Shown here: piece by piece, positions 34,315-42,494 of the stretch | Layout of the letters: each line of letters begins with the position of its first letter | How positions within the stretch are numbered: position 1 is the stretch's first letter | From: Enhydrobacter aerosaccus | Lineage (GTDB): Bacteria; Pseudomonadota; Alphaproteobacteria; Reyranellales; Reyranellaceae | DNA: 64,000 nt | Assembly: GCF_900167455.1 (NCBI RefSeq) | Contig: NZ_FUWJ01000011.1 | Coordinates: 124,001-188,000 of the forward strand | Direction: 5' to 3' | Notes under the pieces: generated by a model | Database searches by the model: none | What the model saw: the letters and a program-made list of their open reading frames with translations, nothing else | Told to the model about the DNA's origin: nothing | Made by a program: the position numbers and the translations under genes

Positions 34315-34965
34315 ATGACCGGGATGGAAGCGACGCATCTGCCGCGGCTGCCGAGCGCGGGGGAGTTGGTGGCGGACGGCGTGGTGCATGCGCTGGGCGT
34401 AGGGCTTGGACTGCCGGCCGCGCTCGCGCTGGTCGCCTGGACCGCGTTTCGCGACGGTCATCAGCTTGCACCTATCGTCATCTACGCGGCCGGCCTGTGC
34501 GCCATGTTCGTCTGTTCGGCTGCCTATAATGTTTTCCGTCAGAGTCGCCGCCGCGCCTGGTTGCGGCGCTTCGATCATGCGGCGATCTTCGCCATGATCG
34601 GCGGCACCTACACGCCCTTCACGGTGCTCGGCCTGGAAAGCATCTGGTCTGCAGCACTGACCGCCGTGATCTGGTCAATCGCGGGCTTCGGCATCCTCGC
34701 CAAGCTCGCGCAGCCGCGCTGGATCGAGCCCATCTCCGTCGGCCTTTACCTGGCGCTGGGCTGGATCGGTGTGATCGCGATCGGTCCGTTCCTGGACAGC
34801 ATGGGGAGCACGACACTCGGCCTGCTGGGGGCGGGTGGCGTCATCTATACGGCCGGCGTCGCTTTCTATCTCTGGCAGCGATTGCCGTACCACAATGCGA
34901 TCTGGCACGGCTTCGTCTTGGTCGCCGCAGGGCTTCACTACGGTGCCGTGCTGACCGTGGTGTGA
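34315..34965 (+). CDS. Hemolysin III / PAQR-type seven-helix membrane protein
   Basis: A 216-residue member of the HlyIII/YqfA family, bacterial relatives of PAQR receptors. The helices carry ADGVVHALGVGLGLP (conserved His), CSAAYNVF, RFDHAAIFAMIGGTYTPF (conserved Asp-His) and YHNAIWHGFVLVAAGLHYGAVL (conserved His pair), the predicted metal site. Despite the name, most members are not cytolysins; a hydrolase-like activity on membrane lipids is inferred. ATG 34315 is chosen; ATG 34264 and 34324 are alternatives. Confidence 0.88.
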   Translation: MTGMEATHLPRLPSAGELVADGVVHALGVGLGLPAALALVAWTAFRDGHQLAPIVIYAAGLCAMFVCSAAYNVFRQSRRRAWLRRFDHAAIFAMIGGTYTPFTVLGLESIWSAALTAVIWSIAGFGILAKLAQPRWIEPISVGLYLALGWIGVIAIGPFLDSMGSTTLGLLGAGGVIYTAGVAFYLWQRLPYHNAIWHGFVLVAAGLHYGAVLTVV

Positions 34966-35003
34966 GAGTCCAGGGAAGAGCCCACGGCCGGCAGCGGCGC
35001 GTT

Positions 35004-35016
35004 CGGTATGATACCG
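35004..35016 (+). promoter_or_regulatory. Palindrome with an embedded -10-like hexamer upstream of the Gly/Ala-repeat gene
   Basis: CGGTAT-G-ATACCG has six-base arms and contains TATGAT, a near-consensus -10 box. It lies about 40 bp before the start of the repeat-protein gene. No good -35 is visible at 17 bp, which would suit an activator- or repressor-controlled promoter. Confidence 0.35.
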
Positions 35017-35056
35017 TGCGGCAACCCCGACGAACGCCGGCCGTTCGCCTCTCACC

Positions 35057-36103
35057 ATGCATGTCCCTCTCCGCTGGGCCGTCGCCACCAGTCTGGTCGC
35101 GAGCTGTGGCCTCTTACCCTCGACCTCATCGGCCCAGGGTCTCACGTTGATGCGGCCCGCTGCTCTCCGGCAGGCCGGTCCCCTCTCGCTCATCCATCAC
35201 CATCAACCGCGCTCGCGAGATGATCTTGTGCTCTGCCGCGGCGGAGGCGGTGGCGGAGGCGGAGGTGCCGGTGGCGGCGCCGGAGGAGGAGCGGGTGCCG
35301 GTGCCGGTGGTGCCGGGGCTGGAGCAAGTGGCGGAGCTGGAGCGGGAGCCGGCGGTGCTGGAGCTGGCGCAAGCGCCGGTGCTAGTGCGGGCGGCGCCAG
35401 TGCCGGGGCAAGCGGCGGAGCCGGCGCGGGAGCCGGCGGTGCCGGAGCTGGTGCAAGCGCTGGTGCCAGTGCGGGTGGAGCGAGTGCTGGAGCAAGTGGT
35501 GGCGCCGGAGCGGGCGCTGGCGGTGCCGGGGCAGGCGGAAGTGCCGGCGCCAGTGCGGGAGGCGCCAGTGCCGGGGCAAGCGGCGGTGCCGGAGCGGGAG
35601 CCGGCGGCGCTGGAGCCGGTGGAAGTGCCGGCGGTAGCGCCGGTGGCTCCAGTGCTGGGGCGAGCGGAGGAGCCAGTGCCGGAGCTGGCGGAAGTGCTGG
35701 TGGAGGTGCCGCCGGCAGTGCCGGTGGTGCGAGTGCCGGAGCGGGTGGCGGAGCTGGGACGGGCGCGGCAGGAACGGGCGCTGCTGGCACGGGCGGAGGC
35801 GGAGCTGCAGCGGCCGCGCCTGGCGCCGCTGCGGCGAGTTCGGGCTTGGGAAGCGCAGCCCCAAGCGCGGGCGACGCCGGCAACGGGGGCGGCGCAACAG
35901 GCGCCGCCAGTGCCGGCTCAGGCACAGCAGGGGGTGCATCGAGCGACGCTTCCGGAAGCAATGCCGCCGAAGCGACCGGCGTAGGCTCGACGGGGACTTA
36001 CTCGCTGCGCGGAGTCTATTTCCGCCGCGAGGCGTTCCGGAGCACCGCCGATTGCCTGACGGCTGCCTACGCCAAACATCTGCCGCTCGACCTCTGTCGC
36101 TAA
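35057..36103 (+). CDS. Secreted Gly/Ala/Ser-repeat protein with Cys-containing ends
   Basis: A 348-residue exported protein that I cannot place in a family. Residues 1-27 are a signal peptide (AVATSLVASCGLLPSTSSAQG); VASC at 14-17 also fits a lipobox. A short linker ends at Cys60. Residues 62-310 are almost purely Gly, Ala and Ser, silk-like, with four 28-residue units at 99-210. A distinct C-terminal module of about 34 residues follows (TYSLRGVYFRREAF, DCLTAAYAKHLPLDLC) with Cys333 and Cys347. Repeat units 1 and 2 differ at 15 of 28 codons, all synonymous, so the peptide is under constraint. It is followed by a TonB-type gene 42 bp away. Confidence 0.8.
   Translation: MHVPLRWAVATSLVASCGLLPSTSSAQGLTLMRPAALRQAGPLSLIHHHQPRSRDDLVLCRGGGGGGGGGAGGGAGGGAGAGAGGAGAGASGGAGAGAGGAGAGASAGASAGGASAGASGGAGAGAGGAGAGASAGASAGGASAGASGGAGAGAGGAGAGGSAGASAGGASAGASGGAGAGAGGAGAGGSAGGSAGGSSAGASGGASAGAGGSAGGGAAGSAGGASAGAGGGAGTGAAGTGAAGTGGGGAAAAAPGAAAASSGLGSAAPSAGDAGNGGGATGAASAGSGTAGGASSDASGSNAAEATGVGSTGTYSLRGVYFRREAFRSTADCLTAAYAKHLPLDLCR
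35351..35686. repeat. Four tandem 84-bp units in the Gly/Ala-repeat gene
   Basis: Four consecutive 28-codon units begin at 35351, 35435, 35519 and 35603. Units 1 and 2 encode the same peptide but differ at 15 third-codon positions. Units 3 and 4 carry Ala-to-Gly and Ala-to-Ser changes. Irregular Gly/Ala-rich sequence flanks them on both sides. Confidence 0.93.
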
Positions 36104-36145
36104 GCCGTTCAGGAGCCAACCGCACAGCGAAGGGTACCGGTCACC

Positions 36146-36961
36146 GTGCCATTTCCGGAGACCACCTCGTTCCTGTTGTTCAACCGTATGTCGCCGGCTG
36201 CGGCGACACTGTCGGCGATGGTTCACGCTGCGGTCGCTGCGGCCTTTCTGTCCGGGTGGTCGCGGGCCGACCGTGTTCACGTCGATACGCCGCCGATCGA
36301 AGTCATAGTCGAGCATCCGACGCTGCCGACAGCGGAACGTACGCAACTGTCGGTGCCGTCGGCAGTCGTGCCGGCAACGTCCGATGCCAACCAGACATCC
36401 GATCCGGACGTCCCACCGACAGTCGATGCGCAGGGAGAGTCTTCCGCACCGTCGGTAAGCGAGGCGACGCTGGAACAGGCGTTGCCGCCGCTGCAAGCGC
36501 CGCCGCCTCCGATCGAAGCGCGCGACTTCGCGGCTCTCGTGCCGTCCAGGCCGGCCTCGCCTCGATCGCCCCCTCCGCTCTCCAAACCGATGTCGGCGTC
36601 GTCGCGAGCGGTGCGGCAGCAACCGGCGGTCTCTCAGGCGCCGGCCGTGCAGGGCGGCAATCAGCGCAAGGCTGAAGAGGATTATCTTTGGCAGATCATC
36701 CGCAAGCTTTCCCAGTACCGGTTCCGGGAGAAGACCCGACAGGCGGGAGAGAATGGGCTGGTGGTGGCACGTCTCACGCTCGCCCGCGATGGTCGGGTGC
36801 TGGATGCGGCCCTCGCGCAGTCCAGCGGGTTTGCCGACCTCGACCGCGGAGTGGTCGAGACCATACGGCGGGCTTCGCCGTTTGCGCCTCTGCCCGCGGA
36901 CATCCCCGACGACCGCCACACCTTCATCGTTCCGCTGAGCTACAGCCAGGATCAGGAGTGA
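36146..36961 (+). CDS. TonB-family energy transducer (TonB C-terminal domain)
   Basis: A 271-residue TonB-like protein. A single N-terminal membrane anchor (about residues 17-37, LSAMVHAAVAAAFLSGW) has the His found in TonB anchors. A long Pro/Ala/Ser-rich periplasmic spacer (about 50-170) is followed by the TonB C-terminal domain (about 175-265: YLWQIIRKLSQYRF, GLVVARLTLARDGRVLDAAL, FADLDRGVVETIRRASPFAPLP). It would couple the proton-motive force to an outer-membrane receptor. No ExbB/ExbD or receptor is adjacent. GTG 36146 is chosen; ATG 36188 would cut into the anchor. Confidence 0.87.
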   Translation: MPFPETTSFLLFNRMSPAAATLSAMVHAAVAAAFLSGWSRADRVHVDTPPIEVIVEHPTLPTAERTQLSVPSAVVPATSDANQTSDPDVPPTVDAQGESSAPSVSEATLEQALPPLQAPPPPIEARDFAALVPSRPASPRSPPPLSKPMSASSRAVRQQPAVSQAPAVQGGNQRKAEEDYLWQIIRKLSQYRFREKTRQAGENGLVVARLTLARDGRVLDAALAQSSGFADLDRGVVETIRRASPFAPLPADIPDDRHTFIVPLSYSQDQE

Positions 36962-37024
36962 CCGTGGTTGTTCTTTCGCATCAGATGTGATGCATTGCTG
37001 ACCTCAAAGGGGGAGGGGCAAGGG

Positions 37025-37414
37025 ATGAAGTGCTGGGCTGCTGCGGCCGCCGGTGCGGCCGTGACGATCGTCGCTTGGGGGCTGGATCCCGCGCACGCCG
37101 CCGCTGCGGAGATCTACAGCGCCGCCACGACCAACAACCAGGGCACCAGCTTCACGCTGGTCGTACAGAAGAACGGCACCCGCTTGACCTTCGATATCAC
37201 GGCGGAAGGCGGCAGCAGCATGGTCAACGGCATTCCCTACTGCGATCCTGCAGAGTTGAAGCCTGACGGCAGTTTCCTGACCTATTGCAAGAAGTTCATC
37301 CCCGGCGCCAGCGTGCAGCTTGCGGGCACGCTCGAGCAGGCGACGATGAGCCCGATCTATGGGCTGGGAGGCGCCGTCTTCAAGTTCCAGCCCGGGCCGC
37401 TGAAGAAGAGATAG
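37025..37414 (+). CDS. Secreted hypothetical protein
   Basis: A 129-residue exported protein. The signal peptide covers about 1-26 (MKCWAAAAAGAAVTIVAWGL, cleavage near AHA-AAA). The mature part is beta-rich (TSFTLVVQKNGTRLTFDIT) and has two cysteines (about 73 and 87; IPYCDPAEL and LTYCKKF) likely to form a disulfide. It ends KFQPGPLKKR. I do not recognise the family. GGGAGGGGCAAGGG lies upstream of the ATG. It may share a transcript with the TonB gene, 63 bp upstream. Confidence 0.72.
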   Translation: MKCWAAAAAGAAVTIVAWGLDPAHAAAAEIYSAATTNNQGTSFTLVVQKNGTRLTFDITAEGGSSMVNGIPYCDPAELKPDGSFLTYCKKFIPGASVQLAGTLEQATMSPIYGLGGAVFKFQPGPLKKR

Positions 37415-37532
37415 CTGCGCGGGGCTTGGCGCGCGCAATCGTGAAGCGGCGCCATTTGAGCGTCGGCCTCCGCTGGGTCTATCCTCGTGCCAACACTAGC
37501 GCGGCATCCAACGCCGCCGGCAGGAGGAAACG

Positions 37533-38582
37533 ATGGAATTCGGCATGTTCCACGAGTTCCAGCAACCGCCCGGAGCCTCGGCAGCCGAGGCCTTCGCCCA
37601 ATCCTTCGCCCAGGTCGAGGCGGCCGAGCGGCTGGGGCTCGACGCCATGTGGCTGGCCGAGCTGCATTTCGCGCCCGAACGGTCGGTGCTGGCCTCGCCC
37701 TTGATCCTGGCCGCCGCCATCGCCGAACGCACCACGCGCATGAAGATCGGCACCGCGGTCCAGGTCCTGCCGCTCTGCCATCCGCTCCGCCTCGCCGAGG
37801 AAGTGGCCACCGTCGATCAGTTGAGCGGCGGTCGTTTGATCTTCGGCGTCGGTCGCTCGGGATTCGCCCATACCTACGCCACGTACGGCGTCGAGTACGG
37901 CGAGTCGCGCGAGCGATTTTCCGAAACGCTGACGATCGTGAAGCGCGCCTTCACGGAGGAGCGCTTCTCGCACAAGGGCAAGTATTTCGCTTATGACAAT
38001 GTCCGACTGGCGCCCAAGCCGCTGCAGCGGCCCTGGCCCGAGATTCGTATCGCCGCCGCCAGCCCCGACACCTACGAGGAGGTTGGTTCGCTCGGCCATC
38101 CCATCTTCATCGCCGCGCGCACCGGCAACCTCTCCGAACTGGCGCCGCTGGTGAAGAGCTACCGCGCTGCTTGGATCAAGGCTGGCCATCCGGGCCGCGG
38201 TGCCGTCTATCTGCGCGTGCCGGTCTATGTGGCGAACAGTGACGAGGCGGCGCGCGAGGAGCCGCGCGAAAGCATCATGCATCTTCTTCATTATATCGGT
38301 GATCGTCTCGCTGCCTCCGCCACGGCTACCGGCGCGCGCGCTATCGAGAATCGTGCCGAACGCGGCCAGAAGATGCAGTCGATCGACTACGAGGAGGTGC
38401 TGCGCGAACGCATGATCGTCGGCACACCGGAACGTGTGACCGATCGCCTGCAGGAGGTTCGCGACGAGCTCGGCCTCGATGGCATCCTTGCCGAACTGAA
38501 CCCCGGCAGCCTGATCCCGCATCCGCGCGTCATGACCGCACTGACGCTTCTTTGCGAAGAGGTGATGCCGAGGTTCAAGTGA
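37533..38582 (+). CDS. LLM-class (luciferase-like) flavin-dependent oxidoreductase
   Basis: A 349-residue bacterial-luciferase-family TIM barrel using FMN or F420-type flavin. Typical segments are MEFGMFHEFQ, AAERLGLDAMWLAELHF, MKIGTAVQVLPLCHPLRLAEEVATVDQLSGGRL and FGVGRSGFAHTYATYGV. It is probably an alkanal- or alkane-type monooxygenase; the substrate is unknown. AGGAGGAAACG precedes the ATG. It stands alone between the secreted protein and a convergent membrane protein. Confidence 0.92.
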   Translation: MEFGMFHEFQQPPGASAAEAFAQSFAQVEAAERLGLDAMWLAELHFAPERSVLASPLILAAAIAERTTRMKIGTAVQVLPLCHPLRLAEEVATVDQLSGGRLIFGVGRSGFAHTYATYGVEYGESRERFSETLTIVKRAFTEERFSHKGKYFAYDNVRLAPKPLQRPWPEIRIAAASPDTYEEVGSLGHPIFIAARTGNLSELAPLVKSYRAAWIKAGHPGRGAVYLRVPVYVANSDEAAREEPRESIMHLLHYIGDRLAASATATGARAIENRAERGQKMQSIDYEEVLRERMIVGTPERVTDRLQEVRDELGLDGILAELNPGSLIPHPRVMTALTLLCEEVMPRFK

Positions 38583-38583
38583 A

Positions 38584-38605
38584 GGCGCTGGACACTGTCA
38601 GCGCC
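38584..38605. terminator. Stem-loop between convergent genes (possible weak terminator)
   Basis: GGCGCTG - 8 bases - CAGCGCC lies directly after the LLM oxidoreductase stop and before the end of the convergent membrane protein gene. There is no T-tract on either side, so termination by this hairpin alone is uncertain. Confidence 0.35.
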
Positions 38606-38637
38606 ACACCGTGATCCAGACGCGAGGGATGTCGCTC

Positions 38638-38991
38638 CTACGCCGAGCGCCACAGGCCGAAGCCGCGGCGAAGCCAGTCGATGCTGAGCGCGATGCCGCC
38701 GGCCATGGCCCAGATCAGCATCAGCGCCACGGCCGCGTAGATGGTCGGTCCCCAAGTGGGAGACAAGCGCACGATCGGGTCGAGGGCGGCATCGAAGGCA
38801 ATGGCGCTCAGGCGCTTGCACTCTATGCCCGTCGTATCTTCGACATGGGCGGCACGGCAGTCTGCGAGTGCCGTGTCGGCGTAGGTCGTCGCGATGGAGA
38901 CCTGTCGGCGATAGACATAGTCCGGCACCTGGCTCATCCACACGGTGGACAACGCCAGCGCCACGGCAAGAGCGATCCAGATTGGCCGCAT
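38638..38991 (-). CDS. Hypothetical membrane protein with two helices
   Basis: A 117-residue protein. An N-terminal hydrophobic segment (PIWIALAVALALSTVWM) could be a signal anchor. A periplasmic loop (about 22-75) carries two Cys (TALADCRAAH and TGIECKRLSA). A second helix follows (TIYAAVALMLIWAMAGGIALSI). Family unknown. ATG 38991 with a GAAGAGA-like site upstream; the longer upstream frame lacks support. Confidence 0.65.
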   Translation of the reverse strand: MRPIWIALAVALALSTVWMSQVPDYVYRRQVSIATTYADTALADCRAAHVEDTTGIECKRLSAIAFDAALDPIVRLSPTWGPTIYAAVALMLIWAMAGGIALSIDWLRRGFGLWRSA

Positions 38992-39239
38992 GCGTGTTCT
39001 CTTCGTCCCTGCGCGGCGGCACGAGCCGCCGACCCCCGGGACGCAGTGTAACCCCAACCGTTGCGCTTTTCTGCAGGGATCCTGTATCGGATGTAGCCTG
39101 TCGCCCACCGCGCGTATTTGGCCCATAGGGATATCTGGTCGCGCGAATCCCCAGTGATTTTCTGCTATTTGGTGGAAAAAATTGGGGAATACCGGTGCCT
39201 TAGGCTTCGGTGCTGCTGGTCGATGGAAACTCATAATCA

Positions 39240-40340
39240 ATGAAAAAGGCCCTTGGCATCGCGGGGCAGGTCCTTGTCATCCTCGCCATCACCCTGGGAC
39301 TGGATTACGCGCTGACCGCCACCCTGTTCTCGGACCTGAAGCATCGCTGGGAGAAAGCCGACGCGGCCAATCTCGGCACCTACATCAGCACGCCCTGGCA
39401 TCACGACCTCATGCCTGACCGCACCTCGACGCGTGTCTGGGGCAACGTCCTGTTCCCGTGGCGGACGGACAGCTATGGCTTCCGCACCGGTCGCTGCGCG
39501 CCGGGCGAGGCGGAGAAGGATCGGCCAGCGATCTTCGTGATCGGCGACTCGTTCGTCGAAGCGCTGGGCTCGAGCTACGAGCAGAGTTTTGCCGGTTTGA
39601 TGGCCTGCGCTATCCGCAAGCACGGGAAGGCACTGTGGAATCTCGGCGTCGCGTCCTACAGCCCGGTGATCTATTTCCGCAAGATCCGTGCGGCGGCCGA
39701 GAAGCTCGGCGTGCAGCCGCGGGAAATCTACGTCTTCCTCGATCTTTCCGACATCGACGACGAGGCCAATGTCTATCGCGTCTGGCCGGACGATACCGTC
39801 CACTTCGCCAACGAACCTGTTCCGCCCGATGGCCGCAGCCGCAACATTCCCTACAAGGGCCCGCCCTTCGATCTCGGGCGGTTTCTGCTCGCCAACTTTG
39901 CCAGCGTGCATTTCGTCTACGACCTGTTCCTGATGTCGCCCTTGAGCGAGCAGTTGTCCTTCGGCCGCAAGCGCGCGCGTTGGAGTCTCGATCCGCACCT
40001 GATGAAGGCCTGGGGCCAGCGCGGTCTCGACAGCGCTGCCCGCAATCTCGACCGGATCGTCGAGATGTGCCGAGACTGGCAGTGCCGCATGACTCTGGTC
40101 GTGTATCCGTGGCCGGACAACATTGCCGCCCATGATCGCGACAGCGTCCAGGTTCGTTACTGGCGCGACTGGGCCGCGCTGCGCGGCGTGCGCTTCATCG
40201 ACGGCTTCGCGCCTTTCTTTGACGAGCCCGCCGAGTCGGCCCTGCGCCAATACTATATCCGAGGCGACGTCCACTTCAGCGAAGCCGGCAACCGCCTAGT
40301 TTACGAGACCGTGAAGAAGGCCGTGGGCGATGATTGGTAA
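39240..40340 (+). CDS. Membrane-anchored SGNH-hydrolase-like protein
   Basis: A 366-residue protein with one N-terminal anchor (about 5-28, ALGIAGQVLVILAITLGL) and a large periplasmic SGNH-like domain. The block I Ser is in FVIGDSFVEALG, and GDVHFSEAGNRL near the C terminus has the Asp-x-His of block V. GVASYSP and YVFLDLSDID may be blocks II and III. The plan resembles AlgJ/AlgX- or OafB-type domains that O-acetylate or deacetylate polysaccharides. No partner acyltransferase is adjacent, so the function is a guess. The 248 bp upstream holds no gene I can see. Confidence 0.75.
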   Translation: MKKALGIAGQVLVILAITLGLDYALTATLFSDLKHRWEKADAANLGTYISTPWHHDLMPDRTSTRVWGNVLFPWRTDSYGFRTGRCAPGEAEKDRPAIFVIGDSFVEALGSSYEQSFAGLMACAIRKHGKALWNLGVASYSPVIYFRKIRAAAEKLGVQPREIYVFLDLSDIDDEANVYRVWPDDTVHFANEPVPPDGRSRNIPYKGPPFDLGRFLLANFASVHFVYDLFLMSPLSEQLSFGRKRARWSLDPHLMKAWGQRGLDSAARNLDRIVEMCRDWQCRMTLVVYPWPDNIAAHDRDSVQVRYWRDWAALRGVRFIDGFAPFFDEPAESALRQYYIRGDVHFSEAGNRLVYETVKKAVGDDW

Positions 40341-40406
40341 AACGGCAGCCGCGCAAGAGTGTCGTCCCGAATGCGGCGAAGGACTCCGTCGACCCAACGC
40401 GCCGCT

Positions 40407-41198
40407 CTAGAAGACCTTCGTCACGGACACGAACACGCGGCTGTCGCAGTAGTTGGTGTTGTTGCAGGCGGCATATCCGAGATTGGTGCCGGTGTAGGCA
40501 ATCATCATGTCGGGTCCGAAGGCCGAGGTGACGAAACCGATTTGCCAATACCAGTAGTCGTTGACGGAGATCCCGTAGGGCAAGGGATTCTGAACCTGGT
40601 AATTGCCCAGTGACACATAGCCTTTGAAGATGAAGCGGCCGTCGACGTTCAGGAACGGCAACGGCACCGACAGCATGCCGCGCTTGTTCCAGGTCTGGCC
40701 GCCATTGCCGAAGGAGTTGGGGCTGTAGAGCACGCGGCCGTTGAGCGTCGCCCAATCGATGTCGTAGTCGATATTGAGAACGACCGCGCCGTAGTTATAG
40801 CCCAGCGTGTCGGAGAAGCCCGGGTAGCTGACGCGCAGATAGCCGAGATCGAGCTTGACCTTCCTGTCCAACACCAGCGCCTTCACCCCTGCCGTCGTGT
40901 CGATCTCGACGCCTTGGCCGGCGATCAGAGTGGTGTTGCTGCCCCAGCCGGAAAGATAGATCCAGACCGGGAAGCGCTCGATCAGGTTGGGCGTCCGATA
41001 ATCGAGCCCTGCCTGAACGGCGGGCCCGCGCCCGGACGCCGAGACGCCGGCATAGGAATAGTCGGAAGTGACCGTGAAGTTCGCGTTGAAGGTGCCGCCG
41101 AACGGTGCATGCCAGCGCTCGGCGTCCTCGGCGCAGGCGCTGGAAATATGGGCCGTCGCCAGAACCACGGCCGAAGCAGCCCTGAGCACAGTCCACAC
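40407..41198 (-). CDS. TorF-family putative outer-membrane porin
   Basis: A 263-residue protein of the TorF/Gcw_chp family. After a signal peptide (VVLATAHISSACAED) come amphipathic beta strands (NANFTVTSDYSYAGVSASG, VDGRFIFKGYVSLG, YWYWQIGFVTSAFG) and the family ending FVSVTKVF, with an aromatic terminal residue as in outer-membrane barrels. CNNTNYCDSRVF near the end could form a disulfide. No ATG fits; GTG 41198 is the best guess, and the exact start is uncertain. It follows the DctP-type gene by 46 bp and may work with it in solute uptake. Confidence 0.8.
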   Translation of the reverse strand: MWTVLRAASAVVLATAHISSACAEDAERWHAPFGGTFNANFTVTSDYSYAGVSASGRGPAVQAGLDYRTPNLIERFPVWIYLSGWGSNTTLIAGQGVEIDTTAGVKALVLDRKVKLDLGYLRVSYPGFSDTLGYNYGAVVLNIDYDIDWATLNGRVLYSPNSFGNGGQTWNKRGMLSVPLPFLNVDGRFIFKGYVSLGNYQVQNPLPYGISVNDYWYWQIGFVTSAFGPDMMIAYTGTNLGYAACNNTNYCDSRVFVSVTKVF

Positions 41199-41244
41199 AG
41201 AAGAAGAATAGAGCGCGCCTCCACCCCGTGCCAGCGCGCGCCGG

Positions 41245-42210
41245 TCACGGTGTCATGCGGATGCGTCGGATCATGTCCTGCAGAGCGGGCGTGCTTGCCT
41301 CCTTGTCATAAATCGGTACGGCGGCCTTAACAAACGAGTCCCGGTCAATGTCCGAGACGAGCTCGACGCCCGTCACCCGCGCGATGCTGTCGCGCTGTGC
41401 TTCCTGTTCGTCCCAAAGCCTGCGGAAGACACCGACTGATTCTCTTGCGGTGGCGCGCAGGGCGGCCTTGTCGCCGTCCGACAGCTCTGCCCAGGTCCGC
41501 TTGGAGAAGATCAGCACGCTGGGTGTCGCCGTGTGCTGAGTCAGGCTGAAATACTTCGCCGTCTCGTAATGCCGTGACGCCACGAAAGCCGGCCAGTTAT
41601 TTTCGGCGAGATCGATCGCGCCGGTCTGGAGGCCGAGTGCGATCTGCTCGTATGGCATCGGGATCGCGACCATGCCCGGGACTTTCATCAGAGAGACCCA
41701 GAGGCCGGCTTGCGGCACGCGTACCTTGAGCCCGGCCAGATCCGACGCCTTGCGGATCGGTTTGCTGCCGTAATAGGAGCGCGCGCCCGTGGGGTAGAAG
41801 CACAACCCGACGAGGTCGAAGCGATCGAGGGCCGCCAGCAGATCCTGGCCGACCGGCCCGTCGAGTACATGCTGCATGTGGTCGGTCGAACGGAACAGCG
41901 CGGGGAGTGCCGGCACGATGGCTTCGGGCATCAGGTTGCTGAGCGAGGCGAGATTCACGCGGGCCATGTCCAACGTGCCGTTGCGCACGGAGGCTATCGT
42001 GAACAGTTCGGAGCCGCGATTGTCGGCCCCAAGGGTGCGGATCGACTGTCGACCTCGTGTCCGTTCCTGCAAGCGCTCGCCGAGATAAGCCACTGCCTGC
42101 ACCGTCGGATGATCCGCGGCGTAGACATCGGCCGAACGCAGATCCTTGGCCTCTGCGCTCGCACTCCATTGCAGAGTGGCGGCCGCAATCAACGCGAGAC
42201 TCGAACGCAT
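41245..42210 (-). CDS. TRAP transporter solute-binding protein (DctP-like), orphan
   Basis: A 321-residue periplasmic binding protein. The signal peptide is MRSSLALIAAATLQWSASAEA. DctP hallmarks are NGTLDMARVNLASLSNLMPEA, the Arg-containing ligand-binding strand LAGLKVRVPQAGLW (conserved Arg for substrate carboxylate), the PMPYEQIALGLQTGAIDLAENNW helix and ALRATARESVGVFRRLWDE. TRAP systems import carboxylates such as C4-dicarboxylates or sugar acids. The DctQ/DctM membrane subunits are not in the window. A TorF-like porin gene follows on the same strand. Confidence 0.93.
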   Translation of the reverse strand: MRSSLALIAAATLQWSASAEAKDLRSADVYAADHPTVQAVAYLGERLQERTRGRQSIRTLGADNRGSELFTIASVRNGTLDMARVNLASLSNLMPEAIVPALPALFRSTDHMQHVLDGPVGQDLLAALDRFDLVGLCFYPTGARSYYGSKPIRKASDLAGLKVRVPQAGLWVSLMKVPGMVAIPMPYEQIALGLQTGAIDLAENNWPAFVASRHYETAKYFSLTQHTATPSVLIFSKRTWAELSDGDKAALRATARESVGVFRRLWDEQEAQRDSIARVTGVELVSDIDRDSFVKAAVPIYDKEASTPALQDMIRRIRMTP

Positions 42211-42375
42211 GACCTGGTCCTCGACGGGTACTCGGACGAACTCCGGAAACCTTAGGCCGACGGTCTGTGCAACGCGACGACCCAGTCACAATTTGCAGTC
42301 GCGGAAGTGTACCGATTGTAGTCGATGGTCGGCGGATTCCATAGGCCGGTGCGTCGCGCCTCTGGCACCCTTGCC

Positions 42376-42406
42376 GTTGGTGACCATAAGTCGTTGGCGA
42401 CCATAA
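42376..42406. repeat. Direct repeat of a 14-bp element, 17-bp spacing
   Basis: GTTGGTGACCATAA at 42376 and GTTGGCGACCATAA at 42393 differ at one base. They sit about 170-195 bp upstream of the DctP-like gene start and could be tandem binding sites for a regulator. Confidence 0.5.
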
Positions 42407-42473
42407 TAGGTCCGATGCCAGCCCGCATTTAGAGTATCGGCATGATCTGCTTGCGGATGCTGCTCTCGTTTTT

Positions 42474-42494
42474 TTTCCGTTTATTTAACGGAAA
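42474..42494. other. AT-rich perfect inverted repeat
   Basis: TTTCCGTT-TATTT-AACGGAAA has eight-base arms. The run of T lies before it on the plus strand (A after it on the minus strand), so it does not fit an intrinsic terminator in either direction. It could be an operator or an mRNA 3' stabilising hairpin for the Bug gene. Confidence 0.55.

Noticed and set aside
35382..36125. His/Arg/Leu-rich minus-strand frame in the repeat gene
   Set aside because: Low-complexity by-product of the repeat in another frame; the silent changes of the real frame alter its residues.
42474..42494. Hairpin considered as an intrinsic terminator
   Set aside because: The T-run precedes the stem on the plus strand and becomes an A-run after it on the minus strand, so neither direction has a U-tract after the stem.
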